A stretch of DNA of 64,000 nucleotides from Clostridia bacterium (lineage in GTDB: Bacteria; Bacillota; Clostridia; TANB77; CAG-508), in assembly GCA_017533795.1 (NCBI GenBank), contig JAFWIH010000020.1, forward strand, positions 98,019 to 162,018, written 5' to 3'. Shown here one piece after another: positions 38,773 to 45,783 of this stretch. Under the pieces are notes generated by a model that worked only from the letters and a program-made list of their open reading frames with translations, was not told the DNA's origin and did not search any database. The position numbers and the translations under genes are program-made. Numbering within the stretch: position 1 is the first letter of the stretch; every line of letters starts with the position of its first letter.

Positions 38773-39354
38773 TTATTTTTCTTCTTCACTTTTTTCTGAC
38801 TTTGCTTCTTCAGTAGTTGTATCTTCTTCAGCAGTTTCTTCAGATTCTGTTTCAGTCTTTTCTTCAACTGTTTCTACAACTTTCTCTTCTTTAACTTCTT
38901 CTACTGGAGTTTCAACAGTTTCCTCTGTTGCAACTTCTTCTGCTACAACTTCTTCTACAGCTTCTTCAACTAAGTCTTCTTTAACTGTAATTTCTTTGGT
39001 TTCAATTCTAGCACCAACTTGTTCTCTTGGTTTAGAAGCTTTACCAATTCTGTCTCTTAAGTAGTATAATTTAGCACGTCTTACTTTACCTACTCTTACT
39101 ACTTCTACTTTTTCAACTAGTGGAGAATGAACTAAGAATGTTTTTTCTACACCTACTCCATAAGAAATTTTTCTTACTGTAAATGTTTCGTTAACTCCTC
39201 CACCTTGTTTCTTTATTATAACACCTTCAAAAACTTGGATTCTTTCTTTATTTCCTTCTTTTATCTTTACGTGAACTCTAACTGTGTTACCAATTTTTAA
39301 TTCTGGTACTTTGTTTTTTAATTGTTCGTGTTCAATAGACTTTATTATATCCAT
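38773..39354 (-). CDS. rplS: Ribosomal protein L19 with long acidic C-terminal extension
   Basis: 193 residues from ATG 39354 (GAAAGGAGGTAAAACA upstream; the longer frame has no site). Residues 1-115 are normal L19: [55 protein letters not shown]. The last roughly 75 residues are an extra tail made almost only of Glu, Val, Thr, Ala, Lys and Ser ([20 protein letters not shown]). L19 sits at the 30S/50S interface; the tail is unusual and strongly acidic on an otherwise basic protein. Confidence 0.96.
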   Translation of the reverse strand: MDIIKSIEHEQLKNKVPELKIGNTVRVHVKIKEGNKERIQVFEGVIIKKQGGGVNETFTVRKISYGVGVEKTFLVHSPLVEKVEVVRVGKVRRAKLYYLRDRIGKASKPREQVGARIETKEITVKEDLVEEAVEEVVAEEVATEETVETPVEEVKEEKVVETVEEKTETESEETAEEDTTTEEAKSEKSEEEK

Positions 39355-39369
39355 TGTTTTACCTCCTTC

Positions 39370-39415
39370 TTTCAATTCATGAGCGGTGCGATGCCGCACT
39401 TCACTTACTATAATT
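39370..39415 (-). promoter_or_regulatory. Candidate L19 leader element
   Basis: Between trmD and rplS the minus strand carries GTGCG-GCAT-CGCAC (39399-39386) with flanking AGTGAA/CCGCTCAT that can extend the stem. Position and shape recall the Firmicutes L19 autoregulatory leader. Called from memory of that family, not from a covariance search. Confidence 0.35.
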
Positions 39416-39419
39416 TTAT

Positions 39420-40100
39420 TTAATTAGACTTATCTTTCTTTTTTAATAAATCTGGTCTTTTTTTTAGAGTTAAGTTTTTAGACTGTTCTTTGCGCCATTT
39501 GTCAATATTTTCATGATGCCCTGAAAGTAATACTTCAGGCACCTTTATACCTCTGAATACTTCTGGTCTTGTATATTGAGGGTACTCTAAAAGTCCACTT
39601 GCAAAGGATTCTTCCTTAATAGACTCTTTGCTTAAAACTCCATCTACATATCTACTAACAGTATCAATTAATACCATCGCTGGAATCTCTCCACCTGTTA
39701 ATACATAATCTCCTATTGAGATTTCCTCATCTACAGACTCATCAATAACCCTTTGGTCAATTCCTTCATAATGTCCACAAAGTAATATCAAATGCTTTTC
39801 TTGGCTTAAAACTTCTACTTTTTTTTGAGTAAGTGTTTTCCCCTGTGGTGATAAATATATTACTTTTGCATTTGGCTCATTTACACTTTGTATTGCATCA
39901 TATACAACATCTGGTCTCATGACCATTCCTGCTCCGCCACCATATGGAGTGTCGTCAACCTTTTTGTGTTTATCTTTTGAAAAATCTCTAATATTTATTA
40001 GGTTAATATCTATTAAATCTTTTTCTTCTGCCCTCCCTATTATGCTTTGCTTTAATGGTTCAAACATTTCTGGAAAAAGCGTTAAAACATCAAATTTCAT
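39420..40100 (-). CDS. trmD: tRNA (guanine37-N1)-methyltransferase
   Basis: 226 residues. SPOUT methylase that makes m1G37. [15 protein letters not shown], the knot region [15 protein letters not shown] and [17 protein letters not shown] are diagnostic; [16 protein letters not shown] is the normal start. Part of the rpsP-khpA-rimM-trmD-rplS order conserved in Firmicutes. Confidence 0.97.
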   Translation of the reverse strand: MKFDVLTLFPEMFEPLKQSIIGRAEEKDLIDINLINIRDFSKDKHKKVDDTPYGGGAGMVMRPDVVYDAIQSVNEPNAKVIYLSPQGKTLTQKKVEVLSQEKHLILLCGHYEGIDQRVIDESVDEEISIGDYVLTGGEIPAMVLIDTVSRYVDGVLSKESIKEESFASGLLEYPQYTRPEVFRGIKVPEVLLSGHHENIDKWRKEQSKNLTLKKRPDLLKKKDKSN

Positions 40101-40136
40101 TGTAACTCTTACTCCTTATTTATCACTATATGACAA

Positions 40137-40631
40137 TTATTGGGCTTCTAAGCCTTTCATAAGATGAACCGTAATTTTCTTTTCTTCTAAATTTATTTCT
40201 TTTATTACATCTTTTATTGCTGGTAATAAAAGTTGTTTTCCAAGTTCATCCTTTACAACATATATATCATTACTTCCAGTATTATAAATATCATCTAGTT
40301 TTCCAAGTACTTTACCTGTGTCTGTTATTATATCCAGTCCAAGTAAATCAACTATGTAATACGCACCTTCTTCCAAGTTTCCATCTTCTCTGTTAATTTC
40401 AAGATAGCTATTTCTTAAGCTTTCAGCATCTTCAATTTTATCAATGCCTTTAAATTTTAGAAGGACCATATCTTTGTGATATTTAACATCTTCAATTTCA
40501 TATTGTTTTTCTTTGATATATACATTTTTTAGATAATCAAATCGCGAAATATCATCTGTAAAAGGTTTAACTTTTACAAATCCCTTTATTCCAAAGGTAT
40601 TAACAATTTGACCTATTTCTAATTTTTGCAT
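40137..40631 (-). CDS. rimM: 16S rRNA processing protein RimM
   Basis: 164 residues from ATG 40631, where GGAG stands 9 bases upstream; an in-frame ATG at 40646 would overlap khpA by one base and add five residues. N-terminal domain IGQIVNTFGIKGFVKVKPFT and PRC-barrel YYIVDLLGLDIITDTGKVLG. Binds S19 and helps 30S maturation. Confidence 0.94.
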   Translation of the reverse strand: MQKLEIGQIVNTFGIKGFVKVKPFTDDISRFDYLKNVYIKEKQYEIEDVKYHKDMVLLKFKGIDKIEDAESLRNSYLEINREDGNLEEGAYYIVDLLGLDIITDTGKVLGKLDDIYNTGSNDIYVVKDELGKQLLLPAIKDVIKEINLEEKKITVHLMKGLEAQ

Positions 40632-40645
40632 TGTGCTTTGCTCCA

Positions 40646-40876
40646 TTAATCTATAAATTCAACTGTAACTTTTTTATGTTCTTTTCCTCCAGCAGCTTTC
40701 ATTACAGTTCTTATTGATTTTGCAAGTTTTCCTTGTCTGCCAATAACTCTTCCCATGTCGCTGTCTGCAACTTTTACTTCATATGTAACTGATTTTTCTG
40801 CTTCTGTTTCATTAATTTGAACAGCATCTTTGTTTTCTACTAAGCTTTCAACTATTGTTTTTAAAATTTCTTTCAT
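40646..40876 (-). CDS. khpA: KH-domain RNA-binding protein KhpA (YlqC)
   Basis: 76 residues, one KH domain with the GxxG loop in MGRVIGRQGKLAKSIRTVMK. Pairs with KhpB/Jag in Firmicutes to bind RNA and affect cell size and division. Located between rpsP and rimM as usual. Confidence 0.95.
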   Translation of the reverse strand: MKEILKTIVESLVENKDAVQINETEAEKSVTYEVKVADSDMGRVIGRQGKLAKSIRTVMKAAGGKEHKKVTVEFID

Positions 40877-40902
40877 TCTTCATTACCCTTTCAAGTTAAA
40901 AA

Positions 40903-41133
40903 TTATGAATTTTCTATAAGTCTTTTAACAGTATCTGTAGGCTTAGCTCCATTTTTAATCCATTTTTCAACTTTTTCTTTGTCAAGAATTACAGTTCTTG
41001 GTTCTGTCATTGGGTCAAATGTTCCTAGTTGTTCAATTATTTTACCATCTCTTTTGCTTCTTGAGTCAGCAACTACTATGTGGTAGAATGGTGCTTTTTT
41101 CTTTCCTTGTCTTTGAAGTCTGATTTTTACCAT
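40903..41133 (-). CDS. rpsP: Ribosomal protein S16
   Basis: 76 residues, standard short Firmicutes S16. [20 protein letters not shown] and [20 protein letters not shown] are diagnostic. Start 41133 follows AGGAGGTGAATTAA. Confidence 0.97.
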   Translation of the reverse strand: MVKIRLQRQGKKKAPFYHIVVADSRSKRDGKIIEQLGTFDPMTEPRTVILDKEKVEKWIKNGAKPTDTVKRLIENS

Positions 41134-41201
41134 TTAATTCACCTCCTATTGATTTTGAATAATTTATATTTTAAAATTAATAACTAAATGAAATTTCTTA
41201 A

Positions 41202-41227
41202 CCAATGGGGACGGACCTTTTTGGATT
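41202..41227. repeat. GGGGACG intergenic element, short copy
   Basis: CCAATGGGGACGGACC followed by TTTTTGGATTG, between rpsP and the 41232-41606 gene. Shares its core with elements at 31354, 48633 and 53649. Confidence 0.5.
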
Positions 41228-41231
41228 GAAA

Positions 41232-41606
41232 TTATTCTACAATTGGTACATTATTTGTAATATATGTAATTATAAATTTCATATAAATTGCTACTGGTAT
41301 TATCAATATTAGTAATGTACAAACTATACTTGCTATATCTATTTTGTATATTTTTGTAATAAATAAAGCAACCGAAATTGCTATACTTAAAACAATTCCA
41401 ATACATATGCTCATAATTATTATATCTTTTGCATTTTCCGATTTGTTTATTGCTTGTTGCCAAATTTTTTCGCTTTTATGATGTCCTACCTGAGGCATTC
41501 TATTTATATATTTAGGTAGTGAAATAGTTGTATACTTATTAACTATTAGGATAGTTACTGTTATTAAAAAAATTCCTGCTATTGTAAATAATACTTTTTT
41601 TAACAT
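41232..41606 (-). CDS. Small membrane protein between ffh and rpsP, unknown
   Basis: 124 residues with three hydrophobic segments (about 4-22, 63-84, 90-113) and a polar loop (SLPKYINRMPQVGHHKSEKI). It interrupts the otherwise standard ffh-rpsP neighbourhood. Start 41606 has AAGGAG upstream. No family recognised. Confidence 0.75.
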   Translation of the reverse strand: MLKKVLFTIAGIFLITVTILIVNKYTTISLPKYINRMPQVGHHKSEKIWQQAINKSENAKDIIIMSICIGIVLSIAISVALFITKIYKIDIASIVCTLLILIIPVAIYMKFIITYITNNVPIVE

Positions 41607-41624
41607 ATTTTACTCCTTAATAGA

Positions 41625-42980
41625 TTATATTTTTAAATTTTTCAAGTCACTCATATCCATTCCTTTAAGCATTTTTCTCATTCCGCCTTTGTTAGATTGC
41701 ATTTTTTTCATCATTTTTTGTGTAGCTTCATAAGAATTTATAAATTTGTTTATGTCTTGAACCTTGGTTCCACTTCCCTTAGCAATACGTTGTCTTCTAC
41801 TTGCATTAAGTAAACGAGTATTACGTTTTTCTTCTTGCGTCATTGAGCATATCATAGCTTCAATTTTGTCTAATTCCTTATCGTCAACATCTATATCACC
41901 AAATTTATTCATGCCTGGAATCATTTTTATTAACGATGAAAGTGATCCCATTTTTCTTACTTGTCTTATTTGAGTAAGATAATCGTCTAAATCTAGTTCT
42001 TTATTTTTCTTTAATTGTTTTTCTAACTTTTCAGCTTCTTCTTGGTCAAATGCTTCTTCTGCCTTTTCTATAATTGCAAGCATGTCACCCATTCCTAATA
42101 TTCTTGATGTCATTCTATCTGGATGGAATACTTCTATGTCACTTAGCTTTTCACCTGTAGCTGCAAATTTTATTGGTTTGCCTGTAACCTTTTTTACAGA
42201 AAGCGCAGCTCCACCACGTGTATCACCATCAAGCTTTGTTAGAACTACACCGTCAATTCCTAATGCTTCGTTAAATTTTTCTGCTACATTTACAGCATCT
42301 TGACCTGTCATACTGTCTACTACTAATAGTATTTCATGAGGTTTAATGTTTTTCTTAACATTTTTTAGCTCATTCATAAGTTCTTCATCTATATGAAGAC
42401 GTCCTGCAGTATCTAGTATTACTACATCATTTAGCTTTGACATTGCTACACTCATAGCTTGCCTTGCTATATGCACTACATCTTTTGATGTTTCATTGCT
42501 AAATACTGGTATGTTTAGCTGTGCACCTACAACTTGCAATTGTTTAATAGCTGCTGGTCTATAAATATCACATGCAACTAGTAATGGTTTTTTGCCTTGT
42601 TTTCTAAGTAGGTTTGCAAGTTTACCTGCTGTTGTTGTTTTTCCAGATCCTTGAAGTCCTACTAACATTATTACAGTTGGTGGGTTTGGCGTAAAGTTTA
42701 TACCACTGGTTTGCCCTCCTAATAACTCGGTCATTTCATCTTTAACAATTTTTACAACTTGTTGTCCTGGTGTTAATGATTTTAAAACTTCTTCTCCCAA
42801 AGCCTTTTCTTGGACGTTAGCTATAAATTCTTTTACAATTTTATAGTTTACGTCAGCCTCTAAAAGTGCTAGTTTTACCTCTCTTAACATTTCTTTTAAA
42901 TCAGATTCTGTGATTCTTGCTTTTCCTCTGATTTTTCTTGTTATTGATTGTAATCTAGAAGATAGACCTTCAAACGCCAT
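41625..42980 (-). CDS. ffh: Signal recognition particle protein Ffh
   Basis: 451 residues. NG domain: VGLQGSGKTTTAGKLA (P-loop), ACDIYRPAAIKQLQVVG, DTAGRLH, TKLDGDTRGGAALS. Methionine-rich M domain follows (MIPGMNKFGD, QKMMKKMQSNKGGMRKMLKG). Binds signal sequences and SRP RNA for co-translational targeting. Located 17 bases after ylxM, its usual partner. Confidence 0.98.
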   Translation of the reverse strand: MAFEGLSSRLQSITRKIRGKARITESDLKEMLREVKLALLEADVNYKIVKEFIANVQEKALGEEVLKSLTPGQQVVKIVKDEMTELLGGQTSGINFTPNPPTVIMLVGLQGSGKTTTAGKLANLLRKQGKKPLLVACDIYRPAAIKQLQVVGAQLNIPVFSNETSKDVVHIARQAMSVAMSKLNDVVILDTAGRLHIDEELMNELKNVKKNIKPHEILLVVDSMTGQDAVNVAEKFNEALGIDGVVLTKLDGDTRGGAALSVKKVTGKPIKFAATGEKLSDIEVFHPDRMTSRILGMGDMLAIIEKAEEAFDQEEAEKLEKQLKKNKELDLDDYLTQIRQVRKMGSLSSLIKMIPGMNKFGDIDVDDKELDKIEAMICSMTQEEKRNTRLLNASRRQRIAKGSGTKVQDINKFINSYEATQKMMKKMQSNKGGMRKMLKGMDMSDLKNLKI

Positions 42981-42997
42981 ATTTACGCCTCCTTAAT

Positions 42998-43345
42998 TTA
43001 CACTAAACAATTTAATTCTTTTTTTACTTCATCTAAGATTATTGCAACTTGCTTGTCAGAAAGTTCTGCTTTAATCTTTGTGAGCTCAGATAAAATGTCT
43101 TGAATTTTCTTTTCTTGGTTCATTGTCTTTTTCATAAATGCTAGCTTTTCTTCGTATTCGAAAAGTTTTTTCTCTCCTTTCTTAATGATATCTCTAACAG
43201 CCTGTCTTGTAATGCCTTCGTTTTCCGCTATTTCTGATAGAGAATAATCATTGTTGTAGTAGTCATTTAGAAATTCATATTGTTTTTCGGTTAAAAGTTT
43301 GCCATATAAATTTAAAAGCATACTAATTTGAATATTTTTTTCCAT
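42998..43345 (-). CDS. ylxM: YlxM-family helix-turn-helix protein
   Basis: 115 residues. Sigma-70 region-4-like HTH: LTEKQYEFLNDYYNNDYSLS and EIAENEGITRQAVRDIIKKG, typical of YlxM (UPF0122), which is almost always beside ffh and modulates SRP. First gene of the operon; its promoter carries a palindrome shared with the mtaB promoter. Confidence 0.95.
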   Translation of the reverse strand: MEKNIQISMLLNLYGKLLTEKQYEFLNDYYNNDYSLSEIAENEGITRQAVRDIIKKGEKKLFEYEEKLAFMKKTMNQEKKIQDILSELTKIKAELSDKQVAIILDEVKKELNCLV

Positions 43346-43363
43346 AATTCCTACTCCTATTTT

Positions 43364-43406
43364 TGTAATGCTAATATACTTTACACTATTTTTTGCTTTT
43401 TGTCAA
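43364..43406 (-). promoter_or_regulatory. Promoter of ylxM-ffh operon with palindrome
   Basis: Minus strand: TTGACA (43406-43401), 17-base spacer, TAAAGT (43383-43378). The -10 is covered by TGTAAAGTATATTAGCATTA ending in CA (43385-43364), an inverted repeat TGTAA-N12-TTACA. A near-identical copy is at the mtaB promoter. Confidence 0.75.
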
Positions 43407-43433
43407 GTATTTTACTAGATTTTTTTCACTTTC

Positions 43434-43462
43434 TTGCACTTTATGTAAATGTGTGATATACT
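43434..43462 (+). promoter_or_regulatory. Promoter of the small gene at 43521
   Basis: TTGCAC (43434-43439), 17-base spacer, TATACT (43457-43462). Confidence 0.7.
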
Positions 43463-43520
43463 GCTAATATGTCATATAAATAGAGTAAAGGTTTATTTAC
43501 TCATTGTAGAAAGGACTATT

Positions 43521-43727
43521 ATGTATCTATATCATGTTGGATTTGTTGAACGCTATAACAATTCTGACCTAGTAATTGGGAGTCTATTGGTTATTTTGGA
43601 ACATGAAATCTCTACATTTGATGACTTAAATTATATACGAAAAAAGGTTTTAGAAATCTCAAAAACAGATCATCCCATTATTATTAGTATGAATTTAGTT
43701 AGCAGCTCATTTACTGACAATTTTTAG
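43521..43727 (+). CDS. Small protein of unknown function, stand-alone plus-strand gene
   Basis: 68 residues from ATG 43521 (GAAAGGACTATT upstream). An ATG at 43449 would overlap the promoter and has no ribosome site. The sequence (MYLYHVGFVERYNNSDLVIG, LEHEISTFDDLNYIRKKVLE) looks like a compact alpha/beta domain and ends in a Ser-rich tail; no family recognised. It has its own promoter and terminator and lies divergent to ylxM, in the same gap as the small-peptide unit at 43941. Confidence 0.65.
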   Translation: MYLYHVGFVERYNNSDLVIGSLLVILEHEISTFDDLNYIRKKVLEISKTDHPIIISMNLVSSSFTDNF

Positions 43728-43766
43728 ATACGAAAGTCATGATTAGCACATAACTAATCTCAACGC

Positions 43767-43798
43767 AAAAAATAGGTAGTTTAGAACTACCTGTTTTT
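43767..43798 (+). terminator. Terminator after the 68-residue gene
   Basis: AAAAAATAGGTAGTT-TAGA-ACTACCTG then TTTTTTG. Confidence 0.85.
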
Positions 43799-43864
43799 TG
43801 TGTTTTTTATATTTTTATTTTGAAATTAAATAATTTTTTTGTCGAATTTTGCGATGAAAAGTTC

Positions 43865-43893
43865 TTGCTTTAGTATAGTTTCCATAATATAAT
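43865..43893 (+). promoter_or_regulatory. Promoter of the small-peptide unit
   Basis: TTGCTT (43865-43870), 17-base spacer, perfect TATAAT (43888-43893). Predicted transcript start about 43900. Confidence 0.8.
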
Positions 43894-43899
43894 ATTTGT

Positions 43900-43932
43900 A
43901 CCTCTTTTTAGAGAGTATCTTTATAAGGAGGT
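43900..43932 (+). promoter_or_regulatory. Leader that can mask its own Shine-Dalgarno
   Basis: ACCTCTTT at the predicted 5' end (43900-43907) can pair with AAGGAGGT (43925-43932), the ribosome site of the 22-residue peptide, through 8 base pairs (one G-U). SD masking by the 5' end is a known feature of type I toxin mRNAs. Confidence 0.55.
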
Positions 43933-43940
43933 GAGTCATC

Positions 43941-44009
43941 ATGAGCCAATTTCTTAAATTGCTGGTATTATTACTTATTTACTTAATTCTAAAGCTCTTT
44001 GATAACTAG
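43941..44009 (+). CDS. 22-residue hydrophobic peptide, candidate type I toxin
   Basis: ATG 43941 to TAG 44009 encodes MSQFLKLLVLLLIYLILKLF followed by DN: one membrane-spanning helix with a short polar N-terminus and a charged C-terminus. The ribosome site AAGGAGGTGAGTCATC is the strongest in the window. Promoter, leader, peptide and terminator form a compact unit of about 160 transcribed bases. Size, hydrophobicity, SD-masking leader and a convergent minus-strand promoter at 44101-44129 all fit a Gram-positive type I toxin, but a membrane-acting small protein with another role is possible. Not detectable by length-filtered gene calling. Confidence 0.65.
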   Translation: MSQFLKLLVLLLIYLILKLFDN

Positions 44010-44021
44010 TACATAATACTA

Positions 44022-44059
44022 AATAACTCCCACAATCGCACTTGTGGGAGTTATTTTTT
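44022..44059. terminator. Terminator of the small-peptide unit
   Basis: AATAACTCCCACAA-TCGCAC-TTGTGGGAGTTATT, a perfect 14-bp stem, then TTTT. In the other direction it ends in TTATTTAG and could partly stop an antisense transcript. Confidence 0.92.
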
Positions 44060-44061
44060 GA

Positions 44062-44089
44062 CATCATGAGTCAACTTACTTAAATTTTA
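44062..44089 (+). repeat. Decayed copy of the peptide gene start
   Basis: CATCATGAGTCAACTTACTTAA resembles CATCATGAGCCAATTTCTTAA at 43938-43958 (same ATG-Ser-Gln context), but the frame stops after four codons and there is no ribosome site. It looks like a remnant of a duplicated unit. Confidence 0.5.
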
Positions 44090-44100
44090 TTGCTAATATT

Positions 44101-44129
44101 ATATTACTATATTTTTATTAAAATGTCAA
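44101..44129 (-). promoter_or_regulatory. Candidate antisense promoter converging on the small-peptide unit
   Basis: Minus strand: perfect TTGACA (44129-44124), 17-base spacer, TAATAT (44106-44101); a TATAAT lies 3 bases further. It starts just after the mtaB stop and points into the 3' end of the peptide mRNA, so its transcript would be antisense to the terminator and possibly the coding part. Confidence 0.6.
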
Positions 44130-44152
44130 TATTTTTTGTAATATTTTCCATT

Positions 44153-45448
44153 TTATTTTGCTATTAAATAATCATCTTGTGCTTCTATAACTTTTACAGT
44201 CTTAATGCAATTTTCTAGTTCTTCATCAGTTTCATATTTTACCATAATATAATTTGAGGTATGTCCTTTATAGTACTTGCCTTCTTTTTCTTCAAATAGC
44301 ACTTCTACTTCTTTGCCTATATAATTATTATTATATTCCTTCATATTTTCATTTGAAAGGTCTATTAACTTTTGACTTCTTTGTTCTTTTACATTTCCAT
44401 CTATTTGATTTGGCATTACTGCAGCTTTTGTTCCTTCTCTTTGTGAATATTTAAACACATGCATTTTATAAAATTTTACTTCTTTTAAAAAGTTGTATGT
44501 TGTTTCAAATTCTTTCTCAGTTTCTCCTGGGAAACCAACAATTATATCGGTTGTAAGCATAGCATCATTATATTTTGCTCTAATTCTTTTTACAACTTCC
44601 ATAAACTCTGCTGTAGTATAACGTCTATTCATTCTTTTTAATGTTTCATCACATCCACTTTGAAGTGATAGATGAAAGTGATGACATATTTTTTCTAATT
44701 TAATAAGTCTTTCTATAAACTCATCTGTTATTATCATTGGTTCTATTGAGCTAAGCCTTATTCTTTTTAAGCCTTCTACTTTATTTAAGTCTTCTAGCAA
44801 ATCAATTAGTTTATATTCTTCTTCAAAGTCTTTTCCATAAGAAGCTACATGTATTCCTGTTATTACTATTTCTTTAATACCTTCGCTAACAATTTTGGTT
44901 ACTTCTTCTATAATACTTTCTGGCCTTCTACTTCTTACTCTTCCTCTAGCATATGGAATAATACAATATGAGCAAAATCTATCACACCCATCTTGTATCT
45001 TTATTGCAGCTCTAGTTTTTTCGGTATAGTAAATAACACCAAAATCAATAAATTGTTTTTGGTGCATTACGTCACTTACTTTATTTATTTTATTGTTCTT
45101 TTCTAAATATGTTTCTATATATTCTACTATGTCTTTTTTCTCATTGTTACCAAGTACTAAATCTATTTCTGGTATTTGTTCTACTTTGTCTCTTGCTACT
45201 TGCACATAGCACCCAACAGCAACTACTACAGTTTGTGGATTTGTGTTTTTTATTCTTCGTAATATCTGTCTTGACTTTCTGTCTGACATATTTGTAACTG
45301 TACAAGTATTTACTATAGCTATATCTGCTTTTTCTTCTCCATGAACTATTTTATATCCTTTGTTTGCAAATTCTTGTGCCATAGCATTTGTTTCGTACTG
45401 ATTAACCTTGCAACCTAATGTATAGAAACTTACTGTTTTTTGTTCCAT
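44153..45448 (-). CDS. mtaB: tRNA N6-threonylcarbamoyladenosine methylthiotransferase
   Basis: 431 residues. Radical-SAM methylthiotransferase that turns t6A37 into ms2t6A37. N-terminal UPF0004 Cys at TLGCKVNQYE, NTCTVTN and VGCYVQVA; radical SAM cluster CDRFCSYC; C-terminal TRAM domain. Linked in pathway to tsaE/tsaB (52525-53657), which make the t6A it modifies. Its promoter shares a palindrome with that of ylxM-ffh. Confidence 0.95.
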   Translation of the reverse strand: MEQKTVSFYTLGCKVNQYETNAMAQEFANKGYKIVHGEEKADIAIVNTCTVTNMSDRKSRQILRRIKNTNPQTVVVAVGCYVQVARDKVEQIPEIDLVLGNNEKKDIVEYIETYLEKNNKINKVSDVMHQKQFIDFGVIYYTEKTRAAIKIQDGCDRFCSYCIIPYARGRVRSRRPESIIEEVTKIVSEGIKEIVITGIHVASYGKDFEEEYKLIDLLEDLNKVEGLKRIRLSSIEPMIITDEFIERLIKLEKICHHFHLSLQSGCDETLKRMNRRYTTAEFMEVVKRIRAKYNDAMLTTDIIVGFPGETEKEFETTYNFLKEVKFYKMHVFKYSQREGTKAAVMPNQIDGNVKEQRSQKLIDLSNENMKEYNNNYIGKEVEVLFEEKEGKYYKGHTSNYIMVKYETDEELENCIKTVKVIEAQDDYLIAK

Positions 45449-45467
45449 TTGATTCTTCCTTTTTGTT

Positions 45468-45510
45468 TGTAATGCTAGTATACTTTACATTATTTTTTAT
45501 ATTTTGTCAA
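45468..45510 (-). promoter_or_regulatory. Promoter of mtaB with palindrome
   Basis: Minus strand: TTGACA (45510-45505), 17-base spacer, TAAAGT (45487-45482), overlapped by TGTAAAGTATACTAGCATTA plus CA (45489-45468). Differs from the ylxM copy at one base over 22. Confidence 0.75.
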
Positions 45511-45728
45511 GGAATCTAAGAAAATTTAGAATTTATGTAAAGAAATCGCCAAAATTTCACCATTATTGCTTAACCTTCCATATATAAACATAAATTCATT
45601 TTCATAATGCAATCAATCATAAAACAAATTGATATACTCCTACAATATTTAAAGATGGTGTATTTATATAATGTGTAGATTTTAAATTTATGCACTATAT
45701 AATACACCATCTTATTTAGTTTTTCTAT
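45511..45728. other. Intergenic region between mtaB promoter and pilin-like gene, with hairpin
   Basis: No gene seen. A long imperfect hairpin at 45651-45714 (AAGATGGTGTATT paired with AATACACCATCTT, plus inner TATATAATG/GCACTATATA) stands 70 bases after the stop of the pilin-like gene and is its likely terminator. The rest is featureless AT-rich DNA. Confidence 0.6.
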
Positions 45729-45783
45729 TTAAAGTAACTTCTGTAATAACCATAAGTTTTGGTCTTCGCAGAGCTCAGCTCTA

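Noticed and set aside
43449-43520. Upstream ATG start (43449) for the 68-residue gene
   Set aside because: It overlaps the -10 box and lacks a ribosome site; GAAAGGA precedes ATG 43521.
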